Shown: one piece after another, positions 35,589 to 48,812 of the stretch
Position numbering within the stretch: the first letter of the stretch is position 1
Layout: the number at the start of each line of letters is the position of its first letter
From: Calendula officinalis
Taxonomy: Eukaryota; Streptophyta; Magnoliopsida; Asterales; Asteraceae
Reading direction: 5' to 3'
DNA length: 64,000 bases
NCBI GenBank assembly: GCA_963853835.1
Contig: OY970824.1
Location: 2,051,001-2,115,000, forward strand
Position numbers and translations under genes: made by a program
Notes under the pieces: model-generated
What the model saw: only the letters and a program-made list of their open reading frames with translations
Database searches by the model: none
Told to the model about the DNA's origin: nothing

Positions 35589-37992
35589 ATGGAACCCAAA
35601 AGCAGCAGCAGCATCCCGGAGTTAGTAACGCCGGTGACCGGAAAAGAAACCTCCGGAACTGCAGCACCGTGCAGGTGGAATCCGACGAGAGAACAAATAA
35701 ACATGCTGGAGAATTTATATAAACAAGGTGTAAGAACCCCAACAGCTGAACAAATTCAAGAAGTCACAACAAAGTTACAAACTTTTGGACACATTGAAGG
35801 CAAAAATGTGTTTTATTGGTTTCAAAATCATAAAGCAAGACAAAGGCAGAAGCAAAAACAAGATCATTTGTCTTACTTTCACCAATATTTGCACTACCAC
35901 CACCCCCACCACCAGTCGCTGCCGGCGATCTTTCCGGTAGCCTGTCATCCAAATGGTTAGTTTTTTTTCTCTTCATATATGTATATGTATATAATATACT
36001 GTATATGTTTAACTTTAGGTGATTCAATGGTGATTTTTTATTACTGTTTACCTTTAATTTCAAGGTCATATATGCTGCAAATTTTATAGTACTAGGTATA
36101 GTACATGGTCTATCATCAAAGTACGTACAGTTACAAAATCTTGAGTTAAATGATCTGATTAGTTGTTAATATCTTTCTAAGATCTACAAAATTAATACTA
36201 AGTTGCATTATTTTCAAATTTTGATTAAAATTTTAATATTAATTTGGGTATTTTGTTTATGTCTCGATCTTTACCTTCACTTGATTTTTGTATGTGAATT
36301 CTAAAAAATTTGATTTGTTTAAACTAGTCATTTATATATATATATATATGTGTGTATGTATATTCAACCCTTCTGTTGGAGGGGATCTGGTAACTAATTT
36401 AATTTTTTGCTCTATTTTTTTATTATTAAAATTTTATTTTTCTTCACGTGAGTACACTATAATTAACAAAATAGATCGTTAACATACTTGTAAATTTCAA
36501 ATGAGTAAAAAAATCTATAAAATAGATCGTCATGTGATATTTGTCCTTGTTTTAAAGATGCGTACAACTTTTTGCTTATAGCATGGTTCAATAATAATGC
36601 TAGTAATATAGATATTCAAGATCTTTTTTTCAAACTAATTTTATGTATTAAATAGTGAAGAAATACCACATAGTGAATCATTTTATGAGTAGAAATATTA
36701 TTATTTTTTGGGTAAAGAATGAAGTAGCAATATTTAACAGAAAGCAGTATAATTTTTTTTAATTTAATTAGTTAGATTTAATACGAACCAATACCATATC
36801 TGTTAAAGTAATGTAATATCTTTGTACTCCACTTTTTATCTACATAAAAATGGAAGTCAAAAGTTAGAGTAGCCAGTGTTCATGCATGGGGGTTAGACAA
36901 AGTAGTACTTGTAAACATTAAGTGTATGCCTGTCTGACTCTATCCATCTGCTAGTTTGTACTGTGAATGTAATCCAAAGGTTTCTGATTTTTGTTTTTTT
37001 ATGGGCTTTTGCTCATAAGCTTTTATCAATCTTTGTCAAATTATTTCCACTCTGTATATACCAAAAAATTTGCACATTTTTTCTGACATTTGCTGTCTTG
37101 TTTTTCCAAGATTTTTTGTGTACCATGTTATCTTCCTTCAATCACATTAACGATCCTTTCTTATAATTTTTCACATTTATTTTGGTGTACCACCTACTCA
37201 CCTAACCAAAACAAAGTAATATGATTACCATATTCTTACACATATATGATGTATGGGTAATTGTAACATCCATTATCTTCATTATGTGTATACAGTAATA
37301 ATAATGATAACTATCTTTTTTTTTAAAGTACGAGATAGGAAAGACATAGATAGTCATGCCTTTACATATATGCTTTGTGACTGAATATAATTAATCGTGT
37401 AAGGGTGGTTAAAAATTGATTCATTGATATGTAAAATGATTTTTCTAACCTGGATTCCAACTCAGTTTGAAAGCCGACGCTACCCACAAGTCGTTTACAA
37501 AAGTCTAATTCACTTTAAGAAAAGTTACGTACCATGCATGAGTCTTTTCTTATGATTGATTAAATACAAAATAAGTTGTCCTAATTATTGTATTCTAACT
37601 CTTGTTATTTTTAAAACATTTCTTCAGTATTATATGGTCAATGCTATATGCCAAAGACTGACGTAGGGTTCTACTCTCACTACCCAAAGATGCTAATACC
37701 TAATGCTGCCTCAGCCAATAAGAGAAGATCACCCCGGACGGTCAAACCCAAGCCCTTGGCCGGTGGTGGAACCCTTGCCGGAGGCAATATTCCGGTCAAG
37801 TCAAAGATAGTCAACGGGAAAAGCTACAATCATCAAGAAACTTTGGATCTCTTCCCACTTCACCCTACTGGGATTTTGCAACAAAAAGAAGCTTCTCCAA
37901 ACAATGTTGATGCTTACGCTTCGAACGCTTGTACTTCGGGCTCATCTGGCCGTTCCCAAGACCAACTTTATTTTGACTTTTTTCCGGGTTAA
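35589..37992 (+). CDS. WOX2: WUSCHEL-related homeobox transcription factor, probably WOX2
   Basis: Nuclear DNA-binding protein; in Arabidopsis WOX2 acts in the apical lineage of the early embryo. Two exons, 35589-35955 and 37628-37992, with a 1,672-bp intron (phase 1); 243 residues. The plant-specific enlarged homeodomain spans residues 28-92, starting CRWNPTREQ and ending with helix 3 NVFYWFQNHKARQRQK. The 'GHIEGKNVFYW' and 'QRQKQKQ' wording matches WOX2 more than WUS or WOX5. After a His-rich stretch (residues 104-112) comes the WUS box TLDLFPLHP at 194-202. The last residues 'FDFFPG' resemble the WOX2 C-terminus. The start at 35589 is the ATG directly before MEPKSSSS; an in-frame GTG upstream was rejected. 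A TATA box lies at 35508. WOX1, 3 or 4 are less likely. Confidence 0.88.
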
Positions 37993-40288
37993 TGGTAATA
38001 TATTGACATTTGGGAGGTCAAAACTGATCTACGGCAAATGATTAAAACTATTTTTTCACTAACATGCATGCATACATGCAAACGTTGCTGATTAATTAAT
38101 CTGTGATGGTTTATTTTTATATATTGTAAGTTGGCAAAAAAAAAAATTAAGTGGATTTTTTTCTCTTTTTTTCTAAGTCGGGAATTGTCAAAAAATAATT
38201 CATGCTTAAAAAAATCCATGCTTAATAAATGCATGCTTTTTTGAAGGTATAAAATGCAAAATATGATAAAGAAAAATAATGACATAATCATTTGTTGCCA
38301 TGAAATTGCTATATATGTATGTATGAATTAGTTTCATTAAACAAAACAACCAACCACTCAAATTATTCTTACCTACAGCCTTAATTATGAGTATATTTAG
38401 TATTTCCATAGAAATATAATACTTAAAAAATGTATGGGCTTTGATTTAACAACAATAATAATAATATACAATCAATTCAGATAAGTTGTACGTTAAAAGT
38501 ATAAGATGTAAATTGTTATGTAATTATCCGTAGGTAGAGAGGATGCTTTCAAACAAATCTTTGAGAAAAAAATACAAGTGAAAAAATACGAGTTTACATT
38601 TATAAGTGCTTTTAATAAAAGCACATACAAATAAAATCATGAATGAATAGGTGTTAGAAAATGTATGCATGTAATATGTATGTGCATATGGCATGTATGG
38701 TCCGTATGATTAACCATTGATGAGAATGGCCTTGCGCTGTAAAAGTGGGCCGAGAGCATTTTTTTTTCCGCTACAAACCGAGCTTTATAAATTATGTACA
38801 GAAGTTGGACCGTTTAAACTACGTTCTTGCATTCATTATGACTTATGAATGGCCCAATTAGATTTCCAAAATTATTTTTTTTTTTCTGAAAAGAAACATA
38901 AGGTGCATAAATGTTTTTGTATTAAACTTGTCTAAGATAATTTATTGTGTTTAACCGGTCACTATGACTTATGAATGGCCCAATTAGATTTCCAAAAGTT
39001 TAAATTTTCTTTAAAATTTTGTCCCACAAAAAAGTTTACATTTCTCAAATTTGGGGGCCCACATAATAAAATAATATTATTACCAATCATTCTACAAATA
39101 AAACATTTTCTCTCTCCCATATAACTTTATATATTAATCAAAAGTATTACAAAGGACCCCACCACTAACTATCTTCTAAAAGATTGTGACCAAATGAAAT
39201 GTAAACTTTTTTATGGGACGGAGGGAGTAACTTGTAAATCTTTTTTCTTTTTGGTTTTTTGAATTTGTTTAAAATCCACCTCATACTTTTATTAGTACTA
39301 TTAATATTATTATTGTTATTAATTTTATGACATAAATTGATTGAACCCACCTCCAATCCTCCACCATCTTCTCCGGTGGCTGATGTGTTTATTCATCATG
39401 CTTCTCTATATTAATGTCTTAGTGGCTCATGGTCTGTGATGTTTAACTTTGTTTTTGGTTTTGTCTCTCTTGTCTTTCCCTTATAGACAATTGGACCTAC
39501 TGGATTTTTTTGTATCGTTTGACCCGGTACTGTTTGATACGAATAAAATGATAAAGTATTGAATGATTCAACGGTTTAAATGATTAAGAGATTATATAAA
39601 ACTTGTTGTGAATGTGAGAAACTTTTTTTTATAAAGATTATGACTGCTTAACGATCAACATATGTTCTAAGGTAAAATGATTCAGCAATTTTTTTATGTC
39701 ACATTTAGCATAGTCTTTATTCAGAGAATGGGTAAAAAGTGTTTGAGTTTTTGCTCATTAATGACTCGTTAGGAATTAGCATTTTTTTTGTGAAACCCGG
39801 CCGGCCCATAAACTGTTTGTGATTCGGTTTTTGCATGTAATCTCATCTTAACTTCAATTTTGTAAGTTTATTCGCCGAAATTGAAAACCGAATCATTGAA
39901 AATCGGACGATTTTGATGGTGATTAGGCGATTTAGAAGGTGATTTGAAAGGGTTTAGTTGATCCGAGACCCGTTAAATCATGACCCGTATGATGGATCAA
40001 CTAAAAACCTGGATTTTTAAATATCGTTCAAAACCCAATTAGATTGGGTGTCGTAACGTAACTCTTTACTTAAAGACGACGTGGCATGAATCTACTGGCT
40101 GTTGTGGAACTTCCCACTTCACAGACGTGATTTCCCACAAATTAATATTTTAATATTTTATCGTTTCTCCTCATCACACAAAAACCGGATAACACAACAC
40201 GCGCTCTCTCCTTCCCTCATCTCATCACACACACTAAAACACACACATGAGAAGGTGATTGAATTGCAGAGCTTCGAACAATCAATCG
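37993..40288. other. Intergenic between WOX2 and ALB3; truncated Stowaway and a 34-bp direct repeat
   Basis: About 39015-39227 is a Stowaway MITE with only its right end (GACGGAGGGAG then TA); the left terminus is missing. A 34-bp direct copy, 'ATGAATGGCCCAATTAG' with its surroundings, occurs at 38839-38872 and again about 124 bp later. The last 170 bp form the ALB3 promoter and leader. No further gene seen. Confidence 0.5.
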
Positions 40289-43272
40289 ATGGCGAAATCT
40301 CTCATTTCATCACCTTCCTCCTTTATCGGAACACCTTTTCCATCTCTATCTCGCCATGGACGTTTTTCTCCGAGGAATAATAAGCTTGTATCTACCAGAG
40401 TCAACTTCAGCTTCAACGGACTTCCTCCGATTTCTTCGTTCGATGGAGTTTCAGTAGATTTTGCCGCAATCGCTAGCCGTGCTGAGAGCCTTATGTATAC
40501 TTTAGCTGATGCAGCTGTCGCTGTTGATTCTGCTGCTTCTGCTTCCGGAGATTCGGCTGCTACGACGGTGCAAAAGTCCGGCGGATGGTTTGGCTTTATA
40601 TCTGATGCTATGGAAGTTGTTTTGAAGGTAATTTCTTCCAATAGCTCATTAGTTTGGTAGTTCGAACAATAATTTTATGCACGCTTTCGTGGATGTGTAG
40701 ATTGAAAGTGATACGGAGTATATGATAATAAAAACGAGGCATACTAGATTGTAGTTTGACTTCCTTTTGCTGTTTGTTGCAACTATTTGTTGTGGTTAGA
40801 GATAAAATAAATAACAAAAACGACAAATAGGTGATTTTATCTTATTATCGAAAGAGTTATTTCACCTATAAGAAATCAGATAATCGATCCAAACATTAAA
40901 ACAGATTATTAGGATTTATCCGATATTGCTTAAGACCTAAATTATCCATTAATTATGAGTCTGCTTGTATATAAGATCACATAGGATAAATTATGATTTA
41001 GTTTTCTTTAGTGAAAATTTTGAACTCCATTAAATTTGACTAGATCTGTTATACTTTTATCTGCTGAGCTATTAATTTGATTCGTTTATGGTAAACTGTA
41101 AGTTATTACAACTTGCAAGTACTGTATATTGATGTTAACTTGAACTATCTTAACCAGGTACTGAAGGATGGACTATCTGCTGTTCATGTGCCATATTCCT
41201 ATGGATTTGCAATTATATTGCTCACTGTTCTGGTTAAAGTTGCAACCTTACCATTGACAAAGCAACAGGTGAATCTCTTCTCAAATATGCAATTATATCG
41301 TGTCAGGTCCAAAATTATATGAAATATAATTTAGTTAATCTTATTCTTTTTATGTATGTTCATATATGCGGTCTTCTACTACTGCTGTTTGACAAATTCA
41401 CTTGTTTTTAAAAGGTTGAGTCCACTCTGGCCATGCAAAACCTGCAGCCGAAGCTCAAAGCAATTCAACAAAGATATGCAGGAAATCAGGTGCCATTTTG
41501 TAAATTACAGTCTTATATGTTAAACGCTATAAAACATTTATATCCTTTTACTTTCAGGAAAGAATACAACTTGAGACATCACGGTTATACAAACAGGCAG
41601 GGGTCAATCCTTTGGCAGGTTTGTTCATATCATATGGTTGAAAGTTGCATTCTAGTCAAACCGTTCTGTCAGTTTATTTTTACATACTTTATATTTCAGT
41701 CATTTTATTAAAAGATGTTATTTTTTTAATATATTATGGCAGGATGTTTACCTACTTTAGCCACAATACCAGTATGGATAGGCTTGTATCAAGCTCTTTC
41801 AAATGTGGCAAATGAGGTATATATATCATATTATCATATATGCACACTTTAACCATCATTTTCCTTATGGTTTCAGTGCACTACTTTTCTTATACTCTCT
41901 CTTTCCCAAAATAAATGCAACAATTTCAATTTTGTATACTTGATTTTGGTCCACAAGATTCTTCCTTTTTGTCCTGTTAACTGATAATTATCACATTTTT
42001 CTCAAAAAATTTGTGTATTTTAGGATGGAGGGAGTAATTATTTATAAGAAATTAAAATAATTGGTGATTTGTGCAACTACTTGTTATTTAGGGACTGTTC
42101 ACAGAGGGTTTTTTCTGGATTCCCTCTTTGGGAGGGCCCACAACAATTGCTGCTCGACAAAGTGGATCAGGAATTTCTTGGCTCTTTCCATTTGTGGTAA
42201 TAAAAACTCCTTCATCATAACTTCAATATCACAAATATAATTAAGTTTAATAACATAAAATGGTTATATTAGTATTTGTTTTGACAATAAAATATAAAAA
42301 AGTGGTTATTATATTGTAAACAGGATGGGCATCCACCACTAGGTTGGCATGATACAGCAGCTTACCTTGTTCTACCAGTGCTTCTTGTTCTTTCTCAATA
42401 TGTATCAATGGAGATCATGAAGCCACCACAAGTCAGAAAACCTAACTTTATATTTGTTACCTTTTTGTTTACTTAAATTCTTATTTTTCTTATTATTATA
42501 TGATTTCAAACAGACTGATGATCCAACTCAGAAAAACACACTTCTTGTCTTCAAGTTTCTTCCACTCATGATTGGCTACTTTTCTTTGTCTGTTCCATCC
42601 GGGCTATCAATTTACTGGTTAGTTTTCACTTATTCAGACAAATAAATAATATAATTATTTTATCTAACACATTTATATATTGATTATTTAATTAATTTAT
42701 AATGGGTTTTTATAATCAGGTTTACAAACAATGTGTTGAGTACAGCTCAGCAAGTATGGTTAAGGAAGATGGGAGGTGCAAAGCCTGCTGTTGATGTAAA
42801 TGCTGGTGGAATAATAAGTGCAGGTCGTGCAAAACGGTCTTCTTCTCAACCATCAGAATCTGGTTCTAGGTTAGTCTTTGAATTTTATAAATAATTAATT
42901 TATTAAAAAAATTACAAGTAAAATAAATATTTTATTTGTTTGAAATGTGAACAGGTTTAAGCAGCTAAAGGAAGAAGAAAAGAGAAAATCAAGTAAGGCA
43001 TTGCCTGATCAAGATGTTACGGTTTTGGCATCTACATCTGATTCTGAAGAAGAAGCTGATGAAGATAAAAAATCCACGGTAATTACTCAATTATTACCAT
43101 ATATATTGAAATAAAAATTATGTAATTGTATAATAATAATAATAAAAATGAAGAAACTGATATGAAAATTTGAAAAATTCAGGAGGTTTTGGAAGAAGCG
43201 TATGCTTCTAACACCAGTAAACCAGTTCCAGTTCCAGGAAGGAGTAAGAGATCAAAGAGAAAACGGGTATGA
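40289..43272 (+). CDS. ALB3: ALB3, chloroplast thylakoid membrane protein insertase (YidC/Oxa1 family)
   Basis: Inserts light-harvesting chlorophyll proteins into thylakoids together with cpSRP and cpFtsY. Eleven exons: 40289-40627, 41158-41268, 41415-41489, 41558-41618, 41743-41816, 42092-42196, 42324-42431, 42514-42617, 42720-42869, 42955-43078, 43183-43272; 1,341 nt, 446 residues, all borders GT-AG. Residues 1 to about 55 are a Ser-rich transit peptide. The YidC core follows: 'YSYGFAIILLTVLVK', 'LPLTKQQVESTLAM', 'LQPKLKAIQQRYAG', 'AGVNPLAGCLPTLATIPVWI', 'PSLGGPTT', 'LGWHDTAAYLVLPVLL', and 'VPSGLSIYWFTNNV'. The C-terminal stromal tail is basic ('GRSKRSKRKRV') and would contact cpSRP43. Intron 5 holds a Stowaway-like MITE (about 41893-42035). 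No lesions; length is close to the Arabidopsis protein. Confidence 0.96.
41893..42035. mobile_element. Stowaway-like MITE in ALB3 intron 5
   Basis: Starts near ACTCTCTCTTTCCCAAAATAA and ends TTTAGGATGGAGGGAG followed by TA. The ends are inverted matches of the CTCCCTCC type with some decay. It lies fully inside the intron 41817-42091. Confidence 0.6.
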
Positions 43273-46200
43273 TACATAATATGTATGTTTAGCTCTATTT
43301 TTGAAGCCTAAATACTTTGTAAAATCCATATTTTAGTTGATATATATAGCTGCCATTTTCTGATGGTTGATTTACTTTTTCTGCTAGTAACAACCAGTTA
43401 CCATGTAGAAATTACATTCTGTAAATTGAAGGGCGGGGTAATAAGGTAATTTTGTATGGGTCAAAATGGAACTTGTATGGTTGACTTAAAATGTTTCTTA
43501 TATAATTATTGTGTCAAATATGATTACATAAAATCATATTACGTATATCAATTAGGGGAGTTTGCTTAATAAGGTAAAAAGGCCTAAAATTTGACAATGT
43601 TCATATCAAAAGGAATGAAAGTTTAATTTTCAAACGGACTAAATGCTATTACATTTAGGCCATAACCCAACCCTATTATTGTGTTATTTTATCCACATTT
43701 TACATGCTGAAGATTGAAAAGCCCCCATACTAATTTATGCAAATAAAAAAACGAGTCGTTTTCTCAAACTTTTGGATCCGTTTGGGTTCGGGAACATTGG
43801 AAATTCTTTCATTTCTTCTTGTTTCATAGTGGAATTGCATCATGTATTCATCTTCTTGAGGGAGGCCGGTTGTTCCCCACTGGGTTTGGTCCAGATGGCT
43901 GTTTATTAACCTTCTTCTCTTCCTGCTGGATAATATTATATATGATTTTACATATTTTTTTGTCTTTTCTTTACTTGAATTTCATTAGATTCTTTTTTTC
44001 TTAAAATAACAACTTACTAATACATTTTACCTATTTAGGCATCTTTTATATTTTTTTCTTTTTTTTTTCTAGGAAAGGCAGAGACTACAATTAACACACA
44101 TAATATATATAGTTGAAGACATATTCTTGTCTTGAAACTTACTTTAAGAGTAGACCCGTATAAGTTGCCCGGCTTTGAGTTATGTCGTGCTGCCCGAACC
44201 TTGAAATCAACTAAATATGGATGTAGCCATTAAGAAAGTAAGCCTCACGGAAATATAAAAAAATATCGAAATTTCTCTATAAAATACTCGAAAAATACTA
44301 ACGTATCAAATCCGAGTTGATATGGTAATGATTTTGACTTTAAAAGTCAAAATCAGCCTCTATACCTGTTATTGTTGCATTGTGAAATGATGGCATTAGC
44401 AGGAGCCAAATTAGAACATGGGATAGAATCTGTAGTTTCTTCATTTTGAGAATGTAATGTTTCAAGTTTGCACAAATTGAAGATAGTAATGGGGCTTTTT
44501 TTAAGTAAAATGATTGGAAATTTTACTCCATATAACAAGTTGTTTGGTAATCATGTGCATGTTTGAAAATTGTAGTGCCTATTATGTAGCATTCGAGGAT
44601 CCAATGTTATTGCTTCAATCCTAAAATCCATTAGTCACACGTTTTTACTATATACATCGTATAACCACCAAGTTGGCTTCCTGTCACTCAGGCCGCCAAA
44701 GGATTAGTTACCCTTTTGTGTATTCAGTTAATTTTGTGTAGTATGTTGATATGGTTAAAAAAACGTATACAATAAGAATGATCTTTAACATATCTAAATC
44801 AAACGACATAAATAACTTATAACATTTGTCATTGATAAAATAAAGGAGGTGGTTCTTATAGATTAATTTATATATATATTAATGGATACTCATACCTTTA
44901 ATGGGAGGGTGAAATGTGATAAAATGAAAGGAAAGACATGATTATCCTTTAAAATGAAATTGCTCTGTATGAATAAAATTTACGAATCACTTCCTTAAAA
45001 TAAAACTCGATTATTTTTTATACAAATATGTTGAAATCTTCATGTGTTAATTATCTTCTTCATAATTATACCTTTTTCCTTAAAAAAGAAAAAGAAATCA
45101 GTATATTCTTTCTGCTATTATTGGGTTTCTTGAGTTGACTTCTTTTCAAGTAATCATTACATGATGAACAAATTTCAAAGTGTTGTATGATTTTTGTCCG
45201 AAGTGCTGATGTGCTTAATTAGTTGTCATCGTACGGTTTAAAAAAAAAAATTGGTTAGACTTGGATCAGAGCTTCGGCATTATCATCGTACAGTTTTTGC
45301 TTTGTCTTTTTTCTTTGTTTTTTTACTGACAACTAATTAGCGTATTAGACCCATTAGAGAAAGTGAGGTGCTTTAAATGTTTGTACATTTTGCAACATAT
45401 TTTTTACTTTCCACAACTGATGAGGGAAATGAAGATGTATTATTGGCAAAAATTGTGGAGTTTTATGCATTCTTAGTATTTCAATGGAGATCTAGTTACC
45501 AAATCCAACTTCTTATCAAATATCAATCAAACAACCATTTCGTTTCAATCAAAAAAACAAAAAAGAAAAGAAAATGATGCATGTTCAAGTTCAACATGAA
45601 ACTCACATCTTGAATTTTTTTTATTACCAATCCAAAACACAATACAAAGCAATGTTTCAATACTTATAAAATGTGGCTGCAAAACCCACCCACCCATGTT
45701 GTGGCATCATTCAACTGCAAAACACAAGACAAACATAAAAACAACATTAAACAAATCATAAATATATAATAAGGATACGACATGCACGGTAGATGAAAGA
45801 ACAATCACGCAAAGAACTATATTTACATGAAAACAACCCCATAGTTTTTGTAAGTAAAGTTCCGTCCCTAAACCTATGATAAGCATTTCAACATGTTCCA
45901 AAACATACAATATAATATAAATTCACAGTTTCTTATCATTATCATGTACTACTACTCTATTTCACTGTAAATCCTGTTGTTTTTTATGTTTTATATCCTA
46001 AGTTATAGACTTATAGTAAAACCTTGGAAGAACCTACTTACTGTCTCGGGCCGTTTGGTAACCTTATTTAAACTGCTTATTACTTTATGCTTATCAGCTT
46101 ACTTAAGCTGTTTTTGACTGGCTTATTCAGAAGGGGAAAGCATCCGTTTCAAAGCTGATAAGCAAATCCAAACAACATGTTATGCATTGTGTTTTGATAC

Positions 46201-46582
46201 CACATAAGCTGATAATTTGTGTTTGTAAATAAGCATAAGCTTTCCCAAACACCCCTTAATCCTAGGGTTACAGAATAAACCAGCTACCTCACTTTTGTTT
46301 GCACTCCAGATCAGGGATATAAGAGGCACATTCATTAACACAGTAGCACAATCAATAATAATTGAATACTCAATAGTTTATACATCTAATCAGGATGCAC
46401 AATAGTACACATTCCGCAAACCCTAATTTGCAAAACAATATTCTGACTCTTTAAACTCATACAATAACAGACATCCTTATTTTTTGCTAATTGATAACGC
46501 AGGTCTGGAATACATACAGATTAAATCAAATCTAGGGTTACGAATTCTTAATATCAATAAATCAGATTAAGAGTTTAGTATT
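43273..46582. other. Intergenic between ALB3 and the ATP synthase gene
   Basis: 3.3 kb, AT-rich. Possible MITE at 46050-46262 (GGGCCGTTTGG.../...CCAAACACCCC ends, no clear target repeat). A short GC-rich piece at 43845-43925 ('GAGGGAGGCCGGTTGTTCC') looks like transposon or gene debris but matches nothing I know. No gene supported. Confidence 0.45.
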
Positions 46583-46844
46583 TTACCTCTTGTGCCTTTG
46601 AGCAAATACAGAGTTTTTCCTCTCTTCTTCTGCAATTAAACGGAAATTACAAAATCAATTAACATAAATCAAAGTCTCCGATCGAATCAGATTGCAAAAT
46701 TTCAAAGAGAAGTGGATACAAACCAGAAAGACCGAGGGAGAATTTGGTGATGATCGTTCCGGTGATGGCGAATCCGACGAGAAACGGCCAGTTCCGGTTG
46801 AATTCTCTCTTGAAGAATACAGGCCATGGATCGAATTTCCTCAT
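46583..46844 (-). CDS. Mitochondrial F1Fo-ATP synthase 6 kDa subunit
   Basis: Small plant-specific component of mitochondrial ATP synthase in the inner membrane. Two exons on the minus strand, 46844-46724 and 46629-46583, phase 1 junction; 55 residues. The protein starts MRKFDPWPVFFKREFNRNWP, followed by one membrane segment FLVGFAITGTIITKFSL, and ends FAQRHKR, closely matching the Arabidopsis 6 kDa subunit. Length equals that of the family. The reading frame that runs past the first exon (LYPLLFEILQ) is intron. The gene is easily missed because of its size. Intact. Confidence 0.92.
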
Positions 46845-47849
46845 TTTGCTGTTTTCCGATGATTCGTTGCGATGAAAAATGATGAGATTGTTGGCGTGTG
46901 TGGTATTAATAGGATGGAATATGGGCTCAATTTTTGTAAAAATATCATGCTTCTCAACTTTTATCAGTTTGTGGTCTTACGGATACTTCTGGGCTCGATT
47001 TTGGAAGCCCAGTACACCATATCATATGTAAAACTTTTCTTTTCTTCCATTTTTTTTTTCTTTTTTGCATGAGGATTAGGAGTATGTGATTATGTGAAAC
47101 TGGAACTGTAAAATAGAAAAGGATAAATACTGCATTAGAAAACCCAAGATATATTCAAAGTCATGCATCAAGAACTTAACTAATATGAGATCAACAAAGT
47201 ATGATATCTGGTATTGCCACGTAAGACTATAGCTGGTAGAAAACGAGTTTAATGCAGTAGAAAACTGACACATATATGTTGTTGCAGACAGGGGCGATAC
47301 CAGAAATTTTTTTAAAGGTGGTCAAATTTTTATATATGCCAACATCAAAGTTAACAATTATTCATTTCATTTTATCATTACTAGTCCTTTGCCCACGACA
47401 ATGTGGCGGGGAAAAAGAGGATACAAGTCACATGTGTATTCTTAATGAAATTTTACAAAGACGTAATGGGTCAAATGGAAAAATCTTGAAAGGAAAATGA
47501 ATTTCATTCACAAAGAAAAATGCAATATGCATTGTTTCAAAATAGTTATGAAAGGAAAAACGTCCTGAAAGGAAAATGCACTACAATTAAAAAAATGTCA
47601 TGAATTCTGGAAGTACAAATACACAATGAATTATAAATTGATTAAAGCATTATAATAAGTTGCGCATAAATGCACATTTACAGGAATGGACATTTTGCAC
47701 AAATGCATAAATAGTTATAGTTAATGTTTATAAAGCAAAAGACATGGATTTGTTATAAAAACATACAAGGAATTTTACTTGTTAAGGTCAAATAGACCAA
47801 ATTATATATCCAATAGTAGATAAATGTTCAAAGTAGTCTAAGAATTTTA
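46845..47849. other. Intergenic; promoter side of the ATP synthase gene
   Basis: The first 100 bases hold the leader of the 6 kDa subunit gene. At 47288-47330 'CAGGGGCGATACCAGAAATT' resembles the opening of several plant transposons, but no partner end was found. The rest is AT-rich and without genes. Confidence 0.4.
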
Positions 47850-48812
47850 CCTAGTCTCAAGGGATAATTAATAGCTATTGGATCAAGAAAAAGTCAAAGG
47901 TCAAAATCAAGATTCAAACCACACAAGCACATGTGCTTCAATACATCAATCCCCCACCCACCTCCGGCGGCCGGAGACGGCGGCGGTCGGCGGCGGACGG
48001 CGGCGATGGGCGGCGGACGGCGGCCGGAGGTGGCCGCCGGTGGCGGTGGTCGTGACTGGAAGCACATGTGTTTGAAACACATGTGTTTTGAAAATAAAGG
48101 AGTGTATACGTACAGCCAAGCACATGTATTTCAAGTAATGAAGCACATGTGTTTCATAACGTTAAGCACACGTGCTTCGTGATTTAAAGACAAATGAATT
48201 GCTTGTAAGTTACATGTGTTCAGGAACAAAAACACATGTGCTTGGCTTTATGAAGCACATGTGCTTCATAATGATATGTTCGTCACTTGTTCTGATTTTT
48301 TTCTTGTGTACTGAAGCACATGTGTTTCATAACGTCAGGTACATGTGCTTCGTGATTTAAACACAAATGACTTGCTTGTAAGTTACATGTGTTCATGAAC
48401 AAAAACACATGTGCTTGGCTTTATGAAGCACATGTGCTTCATAAATGATATGTTCGTCACTTGTTTTGATTATTTTTCTGTGTGGTGAAGCACATGTGTT
48501 TCATAACGTCAAGCACATGTGCTTCGTATGCTCCCTTGTGTGTTTAGAAACTCATGTTTTTAGTGACTTGAAACACATGTGTTTCGTGACCTGAAGCACA
48601 TGTGTTTCGATGTAATATGTTGTGTTTTAGTGAAGCACATGTGTTTCAATACATCAATACCACCACCACCCCCATTACCACCAGCACCTTCACTGTCAGC
48701 CACCACCACCGCCGCCACCGGCGGCGGACGGCAGCGGCCGGCGGTGGCTGTAGGTGGGGGATTTGATCTTGATCATCTTGATCCAATGACTAGTATTTGT
48801 TCCTTGTGACTA
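47850..48812. mobile_element. Foldback-type element with CACATGTG palindromes and GC-rich blocks
   Basis: The left end, CTAGTCTCAAGG, continuing to 'ATTGGATCAAG' about 35 bases later, is an inverted match of the right end (CTAGTCACAAGG...ATTGGATCAAG). The inverted similarity seems to go on outside these points, so the ends are provisional. Inside are two GC-rich blocks (47950-48055 and 48660-48755) of CGG/CCG and CCACCA words. Between them lie about 17 copies of ACATGTG, most as (G/A)AGCACATGTG(C/T)TTC. A 173-bp unit is duplicated in tandem (48181-48353 and 48354-48527). No protein is recognised. Confidence 0.6.

Noticed and set aside
46050..46262. MITE with GGGCCGTTTGG and CCAAACACCCC ends
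   Set aside because: The ends look inverted, but no target-site repeat could be found, so it is mentioned only in the intergenic entry.
46659..46723. Extension of the ATP synthase subunit (LYPLLFEILQSDSIGDFDLC)
   Set aside because: This is intron; splicing to 46629 restores the family C-terminus FAQRHKR.
47878..48182. Several overlapping Pro/Arg/Gly-rich frames on both strands
   Set aside because: Products of CGG-rich repeats in the foldback element.
48061..48660. CRISPR-like spaced palindromes
   Set aside because: Palindromes are spaced irregularly and belong to a larger duplicated unit in a plant nuclear context; not a CRISPR array.
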